From a bacterium (GTDB lineage Bacteria > Hydrothermota > UBA3073 > JACQXS01 > JAQTXJ01): a stretch of 64,000 nucleotides of DNA. Below are positions 1 through 8,519 of the stretch, piece after piece. A program made the position numbers and the translations under genes. The DNA lies in NCBI GenBank assembly GCA_028716385.1, contig JAQUPX010000006.1, positions 62,001 to 126,000 of the forward strand, in the 5' to 3' direction. Position 1 is the first letter of the stretch; each line of letters begins with the position of its first letter. Below the pieces are notes generated by a model. That model was not told where the DNA came from. It did no database searches and was given only the letters and a program-made list of their open reading frames with translations.

Positions 1-846
1 AGAAATAACCCTAACATCTACTGGAATTATTTGTGTCCCCCCTATTCTCCGAAATTCCCTTTCTTGTAACACTCTCAATAAATCTACTTGTGCAGAGAGG
101 CTCATTATTCCCACTTCATCAAGAAATACTGTTCCTCCATTAGCCATTTCAAACCTACCTATCTTTTGCTTATTAGCCCCGGTAAACGTTCCTTCCTCAT
201 ATCCAAATAACTCGCTTTCTAACAAAGTTTCTGGTATAGCAGCGCAATTTATGGCAATAAACGGTTTGTCGCTACGCAAACTCCGAGAATGGATAGTTCG
301 GGCAATAACCTCTTTCCCCGTACCACTGGCCCCCTGAATTAGTACTGTCGCACTACTTGGAGATATTACCTCAATCAAATCCCGAATGCGTTTCATTTTC
401 GAACTTCTCCAAACAATGTGTTGAAAACCATAATGCTGTTTTAGTTGTTGCTTTAGATATATATTCTCTGCAATTAGTTCGCGTCTCTCGATTACCTTTC
501 TCAGAGTAAAGTCTATTTCTTTCAGGGAAAACGGCTTAATCAAGTAGTCATATGCACCTTCTTTTATAGCCTCTACAGCACTTTTAACCGTAGCGAATGC
601 TGTTATTATTATTACTACTACTTCCGAGTATATTTTCTTAAAAGCATGCATTACTTCTATACCATCCATTTCAGGTAGTTTAAGATCTACAAATGCTAAA
701 TCAATTTTCTCCTTTTTCATTTTTTTGATACCTTCTTTCCCATTGCTTGCTATGAAAACTCTATATCCGCCTTCTTGTAGCCAGTCGGAAAGACTTTTCC
801 TAAGAAGTGGTTCGTCATCTACAATCAATACTGTAAGCTTATTCAT
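1..846 (-). CDS. NtrC-family sigma-54-dependent response regulator (partial, C-terminus beyond window)
   Basis: Only the first 282 codons are present; the gene runs off the left edge. Residues 1-115 are a receiver domain: acidic pocket VDDEP at 10-13, probable phospho-acceptor D54 in [11 protein letters not shown], and K104 in the LIKPF motif. An AAA+ sigma-54 interaction domain follows. Its Walker A is GASGTGKE (172-179, usually GESGTGKE), its L1 loop is GTFTGA (219-224, usually GAFTGA) and its Walker B is FLDEV (241-245). The DNA-binding domain is outside the window. It starts 11 nt after the kinase stop and has an AAGG Shine-Dalgarno, so the two form an operon and a cognate two-component pair. 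By family, the phosphorylated regulator would activate sigma-54 promoters. The target is unknown, and the variant GAFTGA loop is noteworthy. Confidence 0.95.
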   Translation of the reverse strand, partial: MNKLTVLIVDDEPLLRKSLSDWLQEGGYRVFIASNGKEGIKKMKKEKIDLAFVDLKLPEMDGIEVMHAFKKIYSEVVVIIITAFATVKSAVEAIKEGAYDYLIKPFSLKEIDFTLRKVIERRELIAENIYLKQQLKQHYGFQHIVWRSSKMKRIRDLIEVISPSSATVLIQGASGTGKEVIARTIHSRSLRSDKPFIAINCAAIPETLLESELFGYEEGTFTGANKQKIGRFEMANGGTVFLDEVGIMSLSAQVDLLRVLQEREFRRIGGTQIIPVDVRVIS

Positions 847-857
847 TATGTTATGCC

Positions 858-1925
858 TTATAATGGAAGCGTGATAGTAAAGGAAGTGCCTTTTCCTACC
901 TCGCTACGAACATCAATGCTACCATTATGTCTTTTTATAATTTCGCAAGACACTGGTAAACCCAACCCTGTCCCTTTTCCTGCCTCTTTACTGGTATAAA
1001 ACAAATCAAACAAGTGAGGAAGTTTTTCTTCCGAAATGCCACATCCAGTATCTGTAATCTCCACTACAAACGACGACTTTGTCTTGACAAATTTTGAACA
1101 TATCATTAATTTCCCTCCGCTTTGCATCGCATCTAAGGAGTTGAGAATAATATTCACAAAAACCTGCCTAAGCTGGATATTATCAACTGTAATGTTTGGT
1201 AAATTGGGGTCTAATTTCTTTTCTATATTTACCTTTAGGATGAATGCTTGAGGCTCAATAAGAAATATTATGTCCTTTAAAACTTTATTTATGTTGGTAG
1301 GTGTTTTCTCAAACCCAACTTCTCGCGAGAAGTTTAAAAAATTCCTTGTAATATTCCCACATCTAATAACCTCTCCTTCCACACTTTTTAAATATTCCGT
1401 TACTATTTTAAGATCTTCCAAATTCGGAGAACGATTTTCAATTTTCTTTAGCACTATCTCTATCGCAGCCGAGATACCACTAAGAGGATTGTTAATCTCA
1501 TGCGCTATTCCTGCTGCCAATTTACCAACCGCAGCCAATCTTTCAGAATAAATCATTTCTTTTTCCAATTTTACTAATTCAGTGGCATCTCTAAAAACCT
1601 CTATAATTCCTGCTCCTTTGCCATTACAATCTCTTAGAAGAGATATATAGGAATTAATAGTAATTTTTTGCTTCTTTGCCGTTAAGATGTCCTTCTTGTG
1701 ATGATATGTTGGTTGACCAGTTCTTATTACTGTTTTAAGAGGACAATCTTTTTTACAAATAGAACCTTTAAATACATCTTTACATTTATGTTCCCTTACT
1801 GCATTAAGACAAAAACCTGTGATTCTCTCGGCTGATTTATTTAGATATATCACCCTTCCTTTTTTATCAACAACACAAACACCCTCATATATATTTTCTA
1901 ATACATTGGCCTCAAAGTTTTTCAT
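858..1925 (-). CDS. PAS-domain sensor histidine kinase (NtrB-like)
   Basis: This is a 355-residue protein with no membrane segment, so probably a cytoplasmic sensor. Residues about 8-115 form a PAS domain with a cysteine cluster (C48, C57, C61), a pattern seen in PAS domains that may bind metal or sense redox state. The dimerisation/phosphoacceptor helix contains H142 in [12 protein letters not shown]. The ATPase domain has the N-box [11 protein letters not shown]1 DTGCGI and G2 [11 protein letters not shown]. It lies immediately upstream of the NtrC-type regulator on the same strand and presumably phosphorylates it. A sigma-70-like promoter sits just upstream (1950-1977). The signal is unknown; low-molecular redox or nitrogen signals are possible but not shown. 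Confidence 0.94.
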   Translation of the reverse strand: MKNFEANVLENIYEGVCVVDKKGRVIYLNKSAERITGFCLNAVREHKCKDVFKGSICKKDCPLKTVIRTGQPTYHHKKDILTAKKQKITINSYISLLRDCNGKGAGIIEVFRDATELVKLEKEMIYSERLAAVGKLAAGIAHEINNPLSGISAAIEIVLKKIENRSPNLEDLKIVTEYLKSVEGEVIRCGNITRNFLNFSREVGFEKTPTNINKVLKDIIFLIEPQAFILKVNIEKKLDPNLPNITVDNIQLRQVFVNIILNSLDAMQSGGKLMICSKFVKTKSSFVVEITDTGCGISEEKLPHLFDLFYTSKEAGKGTGLGLPVSCEIIKRHNGSIDVRSEVGKGTSFTITLPL

Positions 1926-2284
1926 ATTTTGACTTTTTTCATATTTATTATTTTACCCCAATTCTTGTGCATGTCAAGTCCTTTTGAAAACATTTTGAAA
2001 ACGTAATACTCTGGTATTTATTTTATGAAGTTCCGGGCAAAATCACCCTTAGTGGCTATTTTCATTTTACTCCATTCAATTTTATATAGTTAATAGATTT
2101 TTGACGTTAAAGAATCTCAAGCTTACTTTTTAAAATAAATTATTGATTTCTATTCTGAAAAATAGCACGGAATATTAGAAATAGTTGTCTAAGTATTTTG
2201 TTCAATCCTTTGGTCGTATTCTTTATTCTCTAACAAATAGTTCGCAGATAGTATCTGCGGAAATCCATTTTTTATTCGATAAAA
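1926..2284. other. 359-bp intergenic region
   Basis: AT-rich spacer without a credible ORF. It holds the kinase promoter at its left end. Near 2243-2259 there is a perfect 7-bp inverted repeat (CGCAGAT, 3-nt loop, ATCTGCG) just beyond the M28 peptidase stop, which could serve as a weak terminator for that gene. Nothing else recognised. Confidence 0.5.
1950..1977 (-). promoter_or_regulatory. Sigma-70-type promoter of the kinase-regulator operon
   Basis: On the minus strand a perfect TTGACA (1977-1972) and a TAAAAT (1955-1950) are separated by 16 bp. They end about 25 nt before the kinase start codon. Seen directly; activity is inferred. Confidence 0.6.
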
Positions 2285-3505
2285 TTATTCGATTCCCCTT
2301 CTATTCAAATAATACTCCTTTATTTTTTTCTTCAGGTTATCCGGAATTTCTCTCTTGAAAGGGAATTTTTTTGCATTACCTATAAATTTTATAAAGTCTT
2401 GAGAGGCATTTTTAATTATCTGCAGAGATTCTTCATTTACAAACTCTATGTCATCTTCGGATGTATGAATATAAAATGTTCCTCCACCATATCTGGATAA
2501 CCCTACGCCCGGAATTCCATTTTTTGCAAACGGCAAACTATCGCTGGAATGTATGCTTTGACGAATTTCAAAAACAGAATTTTTTGTTATAGCGCTTTTC
2601 TTAAAAAATTTCTCAATATCCTTATTTCCTGTTATGACAATAACATTTTTTCCAAGAATATCCCCGCTCATATCAATATTTACTACCATTTTTATTTCTT
2701 CCAATTTATCTTTATGTTTGGTTACGTAATCCATACTTCCTCGCAGTCCGAGTTCTTCACTGCCAAACCATATAAATCTCAGTGTACGCTGAACGGGATT
2801 CTTAAGAAAATATTCACTGAGAGCCAATATCGTAGCGCTACCTGTTCCATTATCCATTACGCCTTTTGAAGTAGCAACACTATCATAATGCGCGCAAACA
2901 ATAATTACTTCATCGGGAAAGCAAGAACCTTTTATTTCAAAGATTATATTATTTGAAGTCGTTTCATATTCTTCTTGTGAGGATTCCATAATCACTTCCG
3001 TTGATTGTTTTTGGAGAAGTTCCAGTCCCGATATAAAATCAATATTTATGCCGGGGAGTTTTCCCGATTGTTTAATAAAATTTTCTTCTATAGAAAAACA
3101 AGAGAGCTTTTTTTCAGGTGGGTCAATACATATAAACCCTTTTGCTTTATTCTCAACAAGAGATTTGTAATTTTTGTAATCAAATCTTCCTTTGATAAGA
3201 ACAATTTTATTTTTTATATTATCTAAACTTTTTTCTGCTCCTAATTCTACGTATTTAAGATTCCCTTTTATTTTTGCTGAACCTGTTAATCCTACGGGGT
3301 AAGATTTATATGTTTTATTATACGGTTTTGTTACGGTTAATCGTGCATTTCCCGGTTTGAAACTCAGGATTTTAAATTTTTCTATATAAGGATGTGCACT
3401 GAAGGAATTTAATTTTTTTATTATTATGGAAGATGCTTTTTTTTCTTCAGGTGAACCACCGATTCTTTCAAAAGCAATGCTTTTCAAGAAAGGAAGCATC
3501 TCCAT
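2285..3505 (-). CDS. M28-family zinc aminopeptidase with PA-like insert
   Basis: A 406-residue protein. The C-terminal half carries the M28 di-zinc ligands in order: H206 (AHYDSV), D218 (MDNGTG), E250/E251 (FGSEELG), D278 (NIDMSGD) and H347 (YIHTSED). E250 is the likely general base. Residues about 75-175 look like a protease-associated (PA) domain placed before the catalytic metal sites. By family it removes N-terminal residues from peptides. No signal peptide is visible at this start, so it is cytosolic unless the start is misplaced. It lies downstream of the isocitrate dehydrogenase gene on the same strand, separated by a strong palindrome (3512-3543). Confidence 0.88.
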   Translation of the reverse strand: MEMLPFLKSIAFERIGGSPEEKKASSIIIKKLNSFSAHPYIEKFKILSFKPGNARLTVTKPYNKTYKSYPVGLTGSAKIKGNLKYVELGAEKSLDNIKNKIVLIKGRFDYKNYKSLVENKAKGFICIDPPEKKLSCFSIEENFIKQSGKLPGINIDFISGLELLQKQSTEVIMESSQEEYETTSNNIIFEIKGSCFPDEVIIVCAHYDSVATSKGVMDNGTGSATILALSEYFLKNPVQRTLRFIWFGSEELGLRGSMDYVTKHKDKLEEIKMVVNIDMSGDILGKNVIVITGNKDIEKFFKKSAITKNSVFEIRQSIHSSDSLPFAKNGIPGVGLSRYGGGTFYIHTSEDDIEFVNEESLQIIKNASQDFIKFIGNAKKFPFKREIPDNLKKKIKEYYLNRRGIE

Positions 3506-3511
3506 AAACGT

Positions 3512-3543
3512 TTGTAGGGACAGGGTTTAACCTGTCCCTACAA
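3512..3543. repeat. 13-bp-stem palindrome (GTAGGGACAGG family)
   Basis: Perfect inverted repeat TTGTAGGGACAGG / CCTGTCCCTACAA around a 6-nt loop, between the dehydrogenase and the M28 peptidase genes. There is no T-run, so it is not a classical terminator. A similar palindrome with the core GAGACAG is found inside a coding region at 54819-54842. Confidence 0.85.
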
Positions 3544-3571
3544 GAAAATTTTCAAACAATTTTATTCAAAA

Positions 3572-4765
3572 TTACTGATAGCTCTGCCACTTTTTCTCAA
3601 GATCCGGCAATGCCATAGTTTCCATTATATAATCCGTGAATGCTTTGCTTGTAGCACCGGTATTTCTACCTGTAATAACCATTTTTTTCTCGTATTGTCC
3701 GCAGATATCCATTGCAAGTTCAAGTTTATGGGCTTCTTTTTTATATCCGATGTTGTCCAGCAATAATGCGCAAGCTCTTATCATACTGCAGGGGTCTGCG
3801 TATTGCGCTCTACCTTCTTCTACCATTCTTGGCGCGCTTCCGTGAATTGCTTCAAACATACCATATCGTTTGCCTATGTTTGCGCTTCCTGCCGTTCCCA
3901 CTCCACCCTGGAATTCAGCTGCTTCATCGGTAAGAATATCGCCATAAAGATTTGGCAATACAAATACTTTAAATTCTTTGCGTCTTTTCGGGTCAATTAA
4001 TTTAGCGGTAGTTATATCAATAAACCAATCGTCTGCGTTTACGCCGGGGTATTCTTTTGCTATTTCGTAAAAAGCTTTAAGGAATTTCCCGTCCGTAGTT
4101 TTGATTACGTTTGCTTTAGTTACGGCGGTTATGCGATTGATATTATGGCTTTTTGTATATTCAAAAGCCATTCTTATAATTCTTTCGCTTCCCTGTGTTG
4201 TAGCTACGGTAAAATCAATGGCAATATCATCATCTATATCAATTCCCTGGCTTCCAAGCGCATATGCACCTTCCGTGTTTTCGCGGAAGAACATCCAGTC
4301 TATGCCTTCTTTCGGGACTCTTACGGGTCTTACGTTAGCAAACAAATCAAGTTCTTTTCTTACCGCAACGTTAGCGCTTTCAATGTTGGGCCATGGATCG
4401 CCTTTTTTAGGAGTTGTGGTTGGGCCCTTTAACGTTACGTGACATTTTTTAATTTCTTCGAGGACATCATCAGGTATGGGTTTCATAACTTTTACCCGGT
4501 TTTCAATAGTAAGTCCTTCGATTGTTTTCATTTGTACTTTACCATTTTTGATTTCATCTTTTAATATGAATTCAAGCACTCTTTGGGATTCTGCAGTTAT
4601 ATAAGGCCCGATTCCGTCTCCGCCGAGAGTTCCGATTATGATGGGTTTGATTTTAGAATAATCAATCCATTCCGGTGTCTTTTTCATTTTTTCAACACGT
4701 TTCGACTGTGATTCAATGAGTTTGCTGAAATGCTCATTTGCTCTTTTTATGTGTTCCATATCCAT
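3572..4765 (-). CDS. Isocitrate/isopropylmalate dehydrogenase family protein, probably isocitrate dehydrogenase
   Basis: A 397-residue beta-decarboxylating dehydrogenase. The glycine-rich N-terminus has GTLGGDGIGP (45-54). The substrate loop reads S130-A-N132-V-A-V-R136. This S/N/R pattern is typical of isocitrate rather than isopropylmalate dehydrogenases. Other family residues are R146, Y168 (RENTEGAY), K217 (VTKANVIK) and the metal ligands D276 and D280. The cofactor loop is HGSAPRMVEEG; an Arg replaces the Asp typical of NAD enzymes, which hints at NADP, with low confidence. A strong AGGAGG precedes the start. It lies downstream of a LeuD/aconitase-type small subunit, so both may act in a TCA, lysine or leucine-type branch; the exact substrate is not proven. 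Confidence 0.85.
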   Translation of the reverse strand: MDMEHIKRANEHFSKLIESQSKRVEKMKKTPEWIDYSKIKPIIIGTLGGDGIGPYITAESQRVLEFILKDEIKNGKVQMKTIEGLTIENRVKVMKPIPDDVLEEIKKCHVTLKGPTTTPKKGDPWPNIESANVAVRKELDLFANVRPVRVPKEGIDWMFFRENTEGAYALGSQGIDIDDDIAIDFTVATTQGSERIIRMAFEYTKSHNINRITAVTKANVIKTTDGKFLKAFYEIAKEYPGVNADDWFIDITTAKLIDPKRRKEFKVFVLPNLYGDILTDEAAEFQGGVGTAGSANIGKRYGMFEAIHGSAPRMVEEGRAQYADPCSMIRACALLLDNIGYKKEAHKLELAMDICGQYEKKMVITGRNTGATSKAFTDYIMETMALPDLEKKWQSYQ

Positions 4766-4829
4766 TCCTCCTCCTAAAGTATATTTATTCGGTTAGTTAG
4801 ACTTTGTTCCGCAAGGAACTTCATCTAAC

Positions 4830-5027
4830 TTATCCAATTTTTTCGGAAATATTATTTTCTTTTTTGTTGTGGTATTTTTCTTTATTTCCCCAACACTCTC
4901 CGGTCATCATTTTGCCGAACGAGGACATTCCTTTACTAATGGCATAGATGGCAATAAACATTCCTCCCAATCCAAGCAAAAGGATTGTGCCACATATTAT
5001 CAATGTAATAATTATTCCTTGTGACAT
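4830..5027 (-). CDS. Small single-pass membrane protein
   Basis: A 65-residue hypothetical protein. Residues 4-30 are a glycine-containing hydrophobic helix; the tail is basic and polar and carries one Cys. The start is supported by AAAGGAG seven bases upstream. It starts 9 nt after the stop of the LeuD-type gene and precedes the isocitrate dehydrogenase, so it is probably cotranscribed. It is not a recognised family and no function is assigned. Confidence 0.6.
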   Translation of the reverse strand: MSQGIIITLIICGTILLLGLGGMFIAIYAISKGMSSFGKMMTGECWGNKEKYHNKKENNISEKIG

Positions 5028-5036
5028 TTATCTCCT

Positions 5037-5537
5037 TTAGGTTAATTGAAAATCCCCGTGTTTTTTGATGTGTTCTACCAACCCGCCATCGTTCAGGATA
5101 TTTAACATTCCTTTTGGAAGTTCCGGAACTTTAACTTCGTAACCGGTTGTTATATCTTTCACTATTCCTTTCCCAAGATCAATTTCAAGTTCGTCCCCAT
5201 CATTAAATTTATCCGTATCACATTCAATTACCGGGAGTCCCACATTTATTGAATTTCTGAAAAAGATTCTTGCGAATGATTTTGCAAGAACAACCGAAAC
5301 GCCGGCAAGTTTAATAATAGTTGGCGCATGTTCACGTGAACTGCCAAGTCCGAAATTTTTACCGCCAACAACAAAATCTCCTTTCTGAACTTTCTGTGGA
5401 AATGTCGGATCTGCGTCTTCAAGAACATGCGTAGCAAGTTCCGGCAAATTTGAACGCAGATGAAAATATCTACCCGGACATATAAGGTCTGTAGATATAT
5501 TGTCACCGAATTTCCACACTCTTCCTTTTAGAATCAT
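5037..5537 (-). CDS. leuD: 3-isopropylmalate dehydratase/homoaconitase small subunit family
   Basis: A 166-residue protein with the small-subunit swivel domain of the aconitase superfamily. It has FGDNISTDLICPGRY near the N-terminus, the signature GLGSSREHAP (about 63-72) and KSFARIFFRNSINVGLP downstream. Its length fits the short archaeal/bacterial LeuD-type subunits. It would pair with an iron-sulfur large subunit to isomerise 2-isopropylmalate, homocitrate or a related acid. No large-subunit gene is adjacent, so it must be encoded elsewhere. The start has an excellent AAAGGAGG. Substrate assignment from this gene alone is uncertain, and leuD is a family-level symbol. Confidence 0.85.
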   Translation of the reverse strand: MILKGRVWKFGDNISTDLICPGRYFHLRSNLPELATHVLEDADPTFPQKVQKGDFVVGGKNFGLGSSREHAPTIIKLAGVSVVLAKSFARIFFRNSINVGLPVIECDTDKFNDGDELEIDLGKGIVKDITTGYEVKVPELPKGMLNILNDGGLVEHIKKHGDFQLT

Positions 5538-5607
5538 TTTTTACCTCCTTTCAATGTGTTGTTTATAAACCTACGCGTCAAAGAAGTCAAGATTAAAATA
5601 CAAATTT

Positions 5608-6045
5608 TTATATATCAAGTAAATTCAAACCCGTTTCTTCATCCTTTTTACGCTTGAGAGAAATACCAATAAAAGGAAACACTATGATTTCACAGGTCGC
5701 AGGAATAGTACCGCTAAATAAATGGCCTCCATAGGCATTAAAATTATTATCCGTAATAGTTACATGGCAATGAATTATTGTATCCTTTTCAAATTTTGAA
5801 ATGTTCCCCGAAAAACTTGAAAATTCATATTCCCCTTTAAATAATTTTTTAATATAAGTTTTTTTGTGTGCATCGAAATATCCCAATTCAAGGTCTTTTC
5901 CGACACCGAGTCCATAAAAAAATGCGCCCCTGTTAAATTTATTTTTTATCGCAAACTGTTTTAATGAATTTATTATTTCATCATTTTTTTCCAAACGAAT
6001 AACATGACAAACGTCGCCATAAAGCCCAAATCTCTTGCTTTTCAT
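5608..6045 (-). CDS. PPC/DUF296-domain protein
   Basis: A 145-residue stand-alone PPC (plants and prokaryotes conserved, DUF296) domain. The family signature is clear: an RGAFFYGLGVG-like segment around residue 40, then IHCHVTITD and GGHLFSGTIPATCEI near residues 90-118. These carry the His/Cys residues used for metal binding in this fold. Prokaryotic members form trimers and some bind DNA or metals; no exact role is known. It is 70 bp upstream of the LeuD-type gene on the same strand and may head that operon. Confidence 0.8.
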   Translation of the reverse strand: MKSKRFGLYGDVCHVIRLEKNDEIINSLKQFAIKNKFNRGAFFYGLGVGKDLELGYFDAHKKTYIKKLFKGEYEFSSFSGNISKFEKDTIIHCHVTITDNNFNAYGGHLFSGTIPATCEIIVFPFIGISLKRKKDEETGLNLLDI

Positions 6046-6436
6046 AATTATACCTCCATCAAAATTATAATTTATTTTTTAATAAATAATTTGTAATAAA
6101 AAATTAAATATCATATCGTTTTTTAGTTTATTACAAAATTTTATTACATCGCTATGTTATTTGTAAAATTATTTTTTTAAGATTATGAAGGTTTTTCATT
6201 ATGTCTGTATTTCTTCGATTATCAAAGTTTTTCGACATTCCTTTTATTGTATTTTATCGTTAAAAACTTTTAACTCAAATATATTATTTGTCAAAAAAAT
6301 AAATAAAAATAAAAAAAATACTTGACAAAGAAAAATATAAATGCAACTTATACTATATATTGTGATAAGAGATATGAAAAAAACAAAATGTTGTGTACGT
6401 TTGAAAATTATTTAACCATAAAAGGGGGTGAAAACA
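6046..6436. other. Very AT-rich intergenic region upstream of micropeptide
   Basis: 391 bp with no credible ORF. It separates the minus-strand PPC gene from the plus-strand micropeptide gene, so it should hold divergent promoters. On the plus strand TTGACA (6322-6327) and TATACT (6349-6354) are visible, but 21 bp apart, which is longer than usual. Confidence 0.5.
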
Positions 6437-6526
6437 ATGGCGGCAAAAAAGAAACCAGTCAAAAAGGTAGCTAAGAAGGTAGCTAAGAAGGTAGCTAAGA
6501 AGGCAAAAAAAGGTTGTAAGAAATAG
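6437..6526 (+). CDS. 29-residue lysine-rich micropeptide (VAKK repeats)
   Basis: A short ORF with a textbook Shine-Dalgarno (AAAGGGGGTG, seven bases before ATG). It encodes MAAKKKPVKK followed by repeated VAKK units and a KKGCKK tail: about half lysine, no acidic residue, one cysteine. The gene is isolated between a candidate promoter and a strong terminator (6552-6589), so it looks like a dedicated transcription unit. The composition resembles the lysine/alanine-rich tails of bacterial histone H1-like proteins, which suggests nucleic-acid binding; that is inference. The VAKK units come from a 12-bp tandem DNA repeat, so length variation between strains is expected. Confidence 0.7.
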   Translation: MAAKKKPVKKVAKKVAKKVAKKAKKGCKK

Positions 6527-6551
6527 TATTGAAGTTGGATGTAATTTTTCA

Positions 6552-6589
6552 GGGGCGGGCACCGTGAGGTGAACGCCCTTCTTCTTTTG
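6552..6589 (+). terminator. Rho-independent terminator of micropeptide gene
   Basis: Hairpin GGGCG-GG-CACC, loop GTGA, GGTG-AA-CGCCC, followed by TTCTTCTTTT. The internal GG/AA can form tandem G-A pairs and GTGA is a GNRA tetraloop, so the stem should be very stable. Confidence 0.8.
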
Positions 6590-6929
6590 TGGAATATATA
6601 AAAAATAATTCGGCTGCGCCGCCACAAGACAAAAATCTATTCCGGGTAGACTAAAATATTGTAAAGTTTACACAAGAATATAAATTAAATTTCTTCAAAA
6701 GGCAAGCATTCACAATAAAAAACGAAAAAGGATAATTATTGAAATAATTTATCTTTTGTTTTTCCCAAAACAATTTTTTAATTTCACTCAAGATAAATAA
6801 TTATGAGTATTATTCCTTAGTATATTGGTAATTATGTATTGACAAAAGTTTGTTAAAAATATATTAATTAATATCGTAGAGTTTAAAAAATATTTGGAAT
6901 AGGAAAGAATAACTAAACTAGGAGAAAAA
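6590..6929. other. Intergenic region with promoter for the PQQ-propeller gene
   Basis: 340 bp, AT-rich, no credible ORF. It contains a promoter (TTGACA 6839-6844, 17-bp spacer, TATTAA 6862-6867) and the ribosome-binding site CTAGGAG before the start at 6930. Confidence 0.5.
6839..6867 (+). promoter_or_regulatory. Sigma-70-type promoter of the PQQ-propeller gene
   Basis: TTGACA and TATTAA separated by exactly 17 bp, about 55 nt before the start codon at 6930. Seen directly; use is inferred. Confidence 0.55.
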
Positions 6930-8345
6930 ATGAGATTGTTTAAAATACGTGTTTTTGCTGAAGTTATATTTTTATCTATCCCTGTAGCAGGATTTGGAAG
7001 CACCACATGGCCAATGTTCTGTCATGATTTACAACATACGGGACGCAGTCCGTATAATGGTCCCACAGGTCCAGTACTCAAATGGAGTTATACGGCAGGA
7101 AATTATGTAGAGTCTTCCCCGTCAATAGGTTCGGATGGCATTGTATACGTGGGTTCAAGTGATCACAAGTTATATGCAATAAATCCTGACGGTTCATTAA
7201 AATGGAGTTATACAACGGGAAGCACGGTGTTTTCTTCGCCTGCAATAGGGGAAGACAGTACTATATACGTGGGTTCAATGGATGGCAAATTATATGCAAT
7301 AAACTATGATGGTTCATTAAAGTGGAGTCGTGGAACGGGGAGCGGCATTCAGTCTTCGCCTGCAATAGGTTCGGATAGCACAGTATATGTTGGGTCAACC
7401 AATTTCAGCGTATACGCAATAAACCCGAATGGAACAGTTAAGTGGAGTTATCCAACGGGAGCCAGCGTATATTCTTCGCCTGCAATAGGTTCGGATGGCA
7501 CTATATATATAGGTTCAACTGACAATAAGCTATATGCACTAAATTCTGACGGTTCGCTAAAGTGGAGTTATGTAACAGGATATTTTGTATGGTCTTCTCC
7601 TGCAATAGGTTCCGATGGAACTATATATGTAGGTTCAATGGATAATAAATTATATGCGATAAATCCAAACGGTACGATTAAATGGAGTTACTTAACGGGA
7701 GATTGGGCAGCTTGTTCCCCTACGATAGCTTCGGATGGAACTGTATACGTGGGTTCGGACGACAACAAATTATATGCACTAAACTCAACCGGCACACTCA
7801 AGTGGAGCTACACAACAGGACATTTTGTCAGAGCTTCACCTGCAATAGGTTTGAACGGAACTGTATATGTAGGGTCAACTGACAACAAATTATATGCATT
7901 AGATCCGACTAATGGCACACTCAAGTGGAGCTACACAACAGGTGGCGGTGTATATTCATCACCTACGATAGGTTCGGATGGTACTCTGTATTTTGGGTCA
8001 ACCGACAACAAATTATATGCACTAAATTCAGATGCCGGTATAGAAACAAACAATGATAAATGCTTAATTCTGAATACTAAATTAAAGGCAACTCCGAATC
8101 CATTTGTTAATAAAACAGTGGTTAGTGGTCAGTGGTCAGAAAATCCGCCTAAGGCGGAGAAAGAAATGAAAATAACGATTTATGACGTGAGCGGAAAATT
8201 AGTTGAGGCTCCTTCAATGACTCAGTGTTTAAAAAACTCAACAACCGAAATATTTATAGGTGAGAAATTAAAACCGGGGATTTATTTTGTTAAAGTAAAC
8301 AATTCTAAACTGATAAAAATAATTAAAATGAGGGAAATACGGTAG
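6930..8345 (+). CDS. Secreted PQQ-like beta-propeller protein with C-terminal sorting domain
   Basis: A 471-residue protein with a short signal peptide (about 1-23). Residues about 50-370 contain eight near-identical 40-residue units (LKWSYTTG, then SSPAIGSDGT, then YVGSxDNKLYALN), an eight-bladed PQQ-type propeller. Residues about 380-471 are a sorting domain beginning TPNPF and containing IYDVSGK and PGIYFVKV. An unusual stretch (SGQWSENPPKAEKE) interrupts this domain. It is encoded by GTGG/GTCA direct repeats and the palindrome TCCGCCTAAGGCGGA. It is probably an exported surface protein with its own promoter. No enzymatic residues are evident; a PQQ-cofactor role is not implied by these repeats. 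Confidence 0.85.
   Translation: MRLFKIRVFAEVIFLSIPVAGFGSTTWPMFCHDLQHTGRSPYNGPTGPVLKWSYTAGNYVESSPSIGSDGIVYVGSSDHKLYAINPDGSLKWSYTTGSTVFSSPAIGEDSTIYVGSMDGKLYAINYDGSLKWSRGTGSGIQSSPAIGSDSTVYVGSTNFSVYAINPNGTVKWSYPTGASVYSSPAIGSDGTIYIGSTDNKLYALNSDGSLKWSYVTGYFVWSSPAIGSDGTIYVGSMDNKLYAINPNGTIKWSYLTGDWAACSPTIASDGTVYVGSDDNKLYALNSTGTLKWSYTTGHFVRASPAIGLNGTVYVGSTDNKLYALDPTNGTLKWSYTTGGGVYSSPTIGSDGTLYFGSTDNKLYALNSDAGIETNNDKCLILNTKLKATPNPFVNKTVVSGQWSENPPKAEKEMKITIYDVSGKLVEAPSMTQCLKNSTTEIFIGEKLKPGIYFVKVNNSKLIKIIKMREIR
8144..8158. repeat. TCCGCCTNAGGCGGA palindrome inside a coding region
   Basis: Perfect 7-bp inverted repeat with a single-base loop. The same palindrome occurs at 36304-36318 and 40731-40745. Here it encodes part of an insertion in a sorting domain. 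Confidence 0.8.
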
Positions 8346-8519
8346 ACTTCCGTTTTTTATCAAACCGATGTTAAGCAAGTAGACGGACCAAACTATAAGA
8401 CCGCTTCTTCTTTATTAGAGGTAATACAATACCACAAATAGCAATAAACAGGCATACCGAGATAAAAGACAAAACCTGTTGACAAGACACTATATAGTTG
8501 TTACCCTACGAGAAAATTT

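Noticed and set aside
6353-6627. Antisense ORFs over the micropeptide
   Set aside because: They translate repeats and the terminator of the plus-strand gene; no Shine-Dalgarno.
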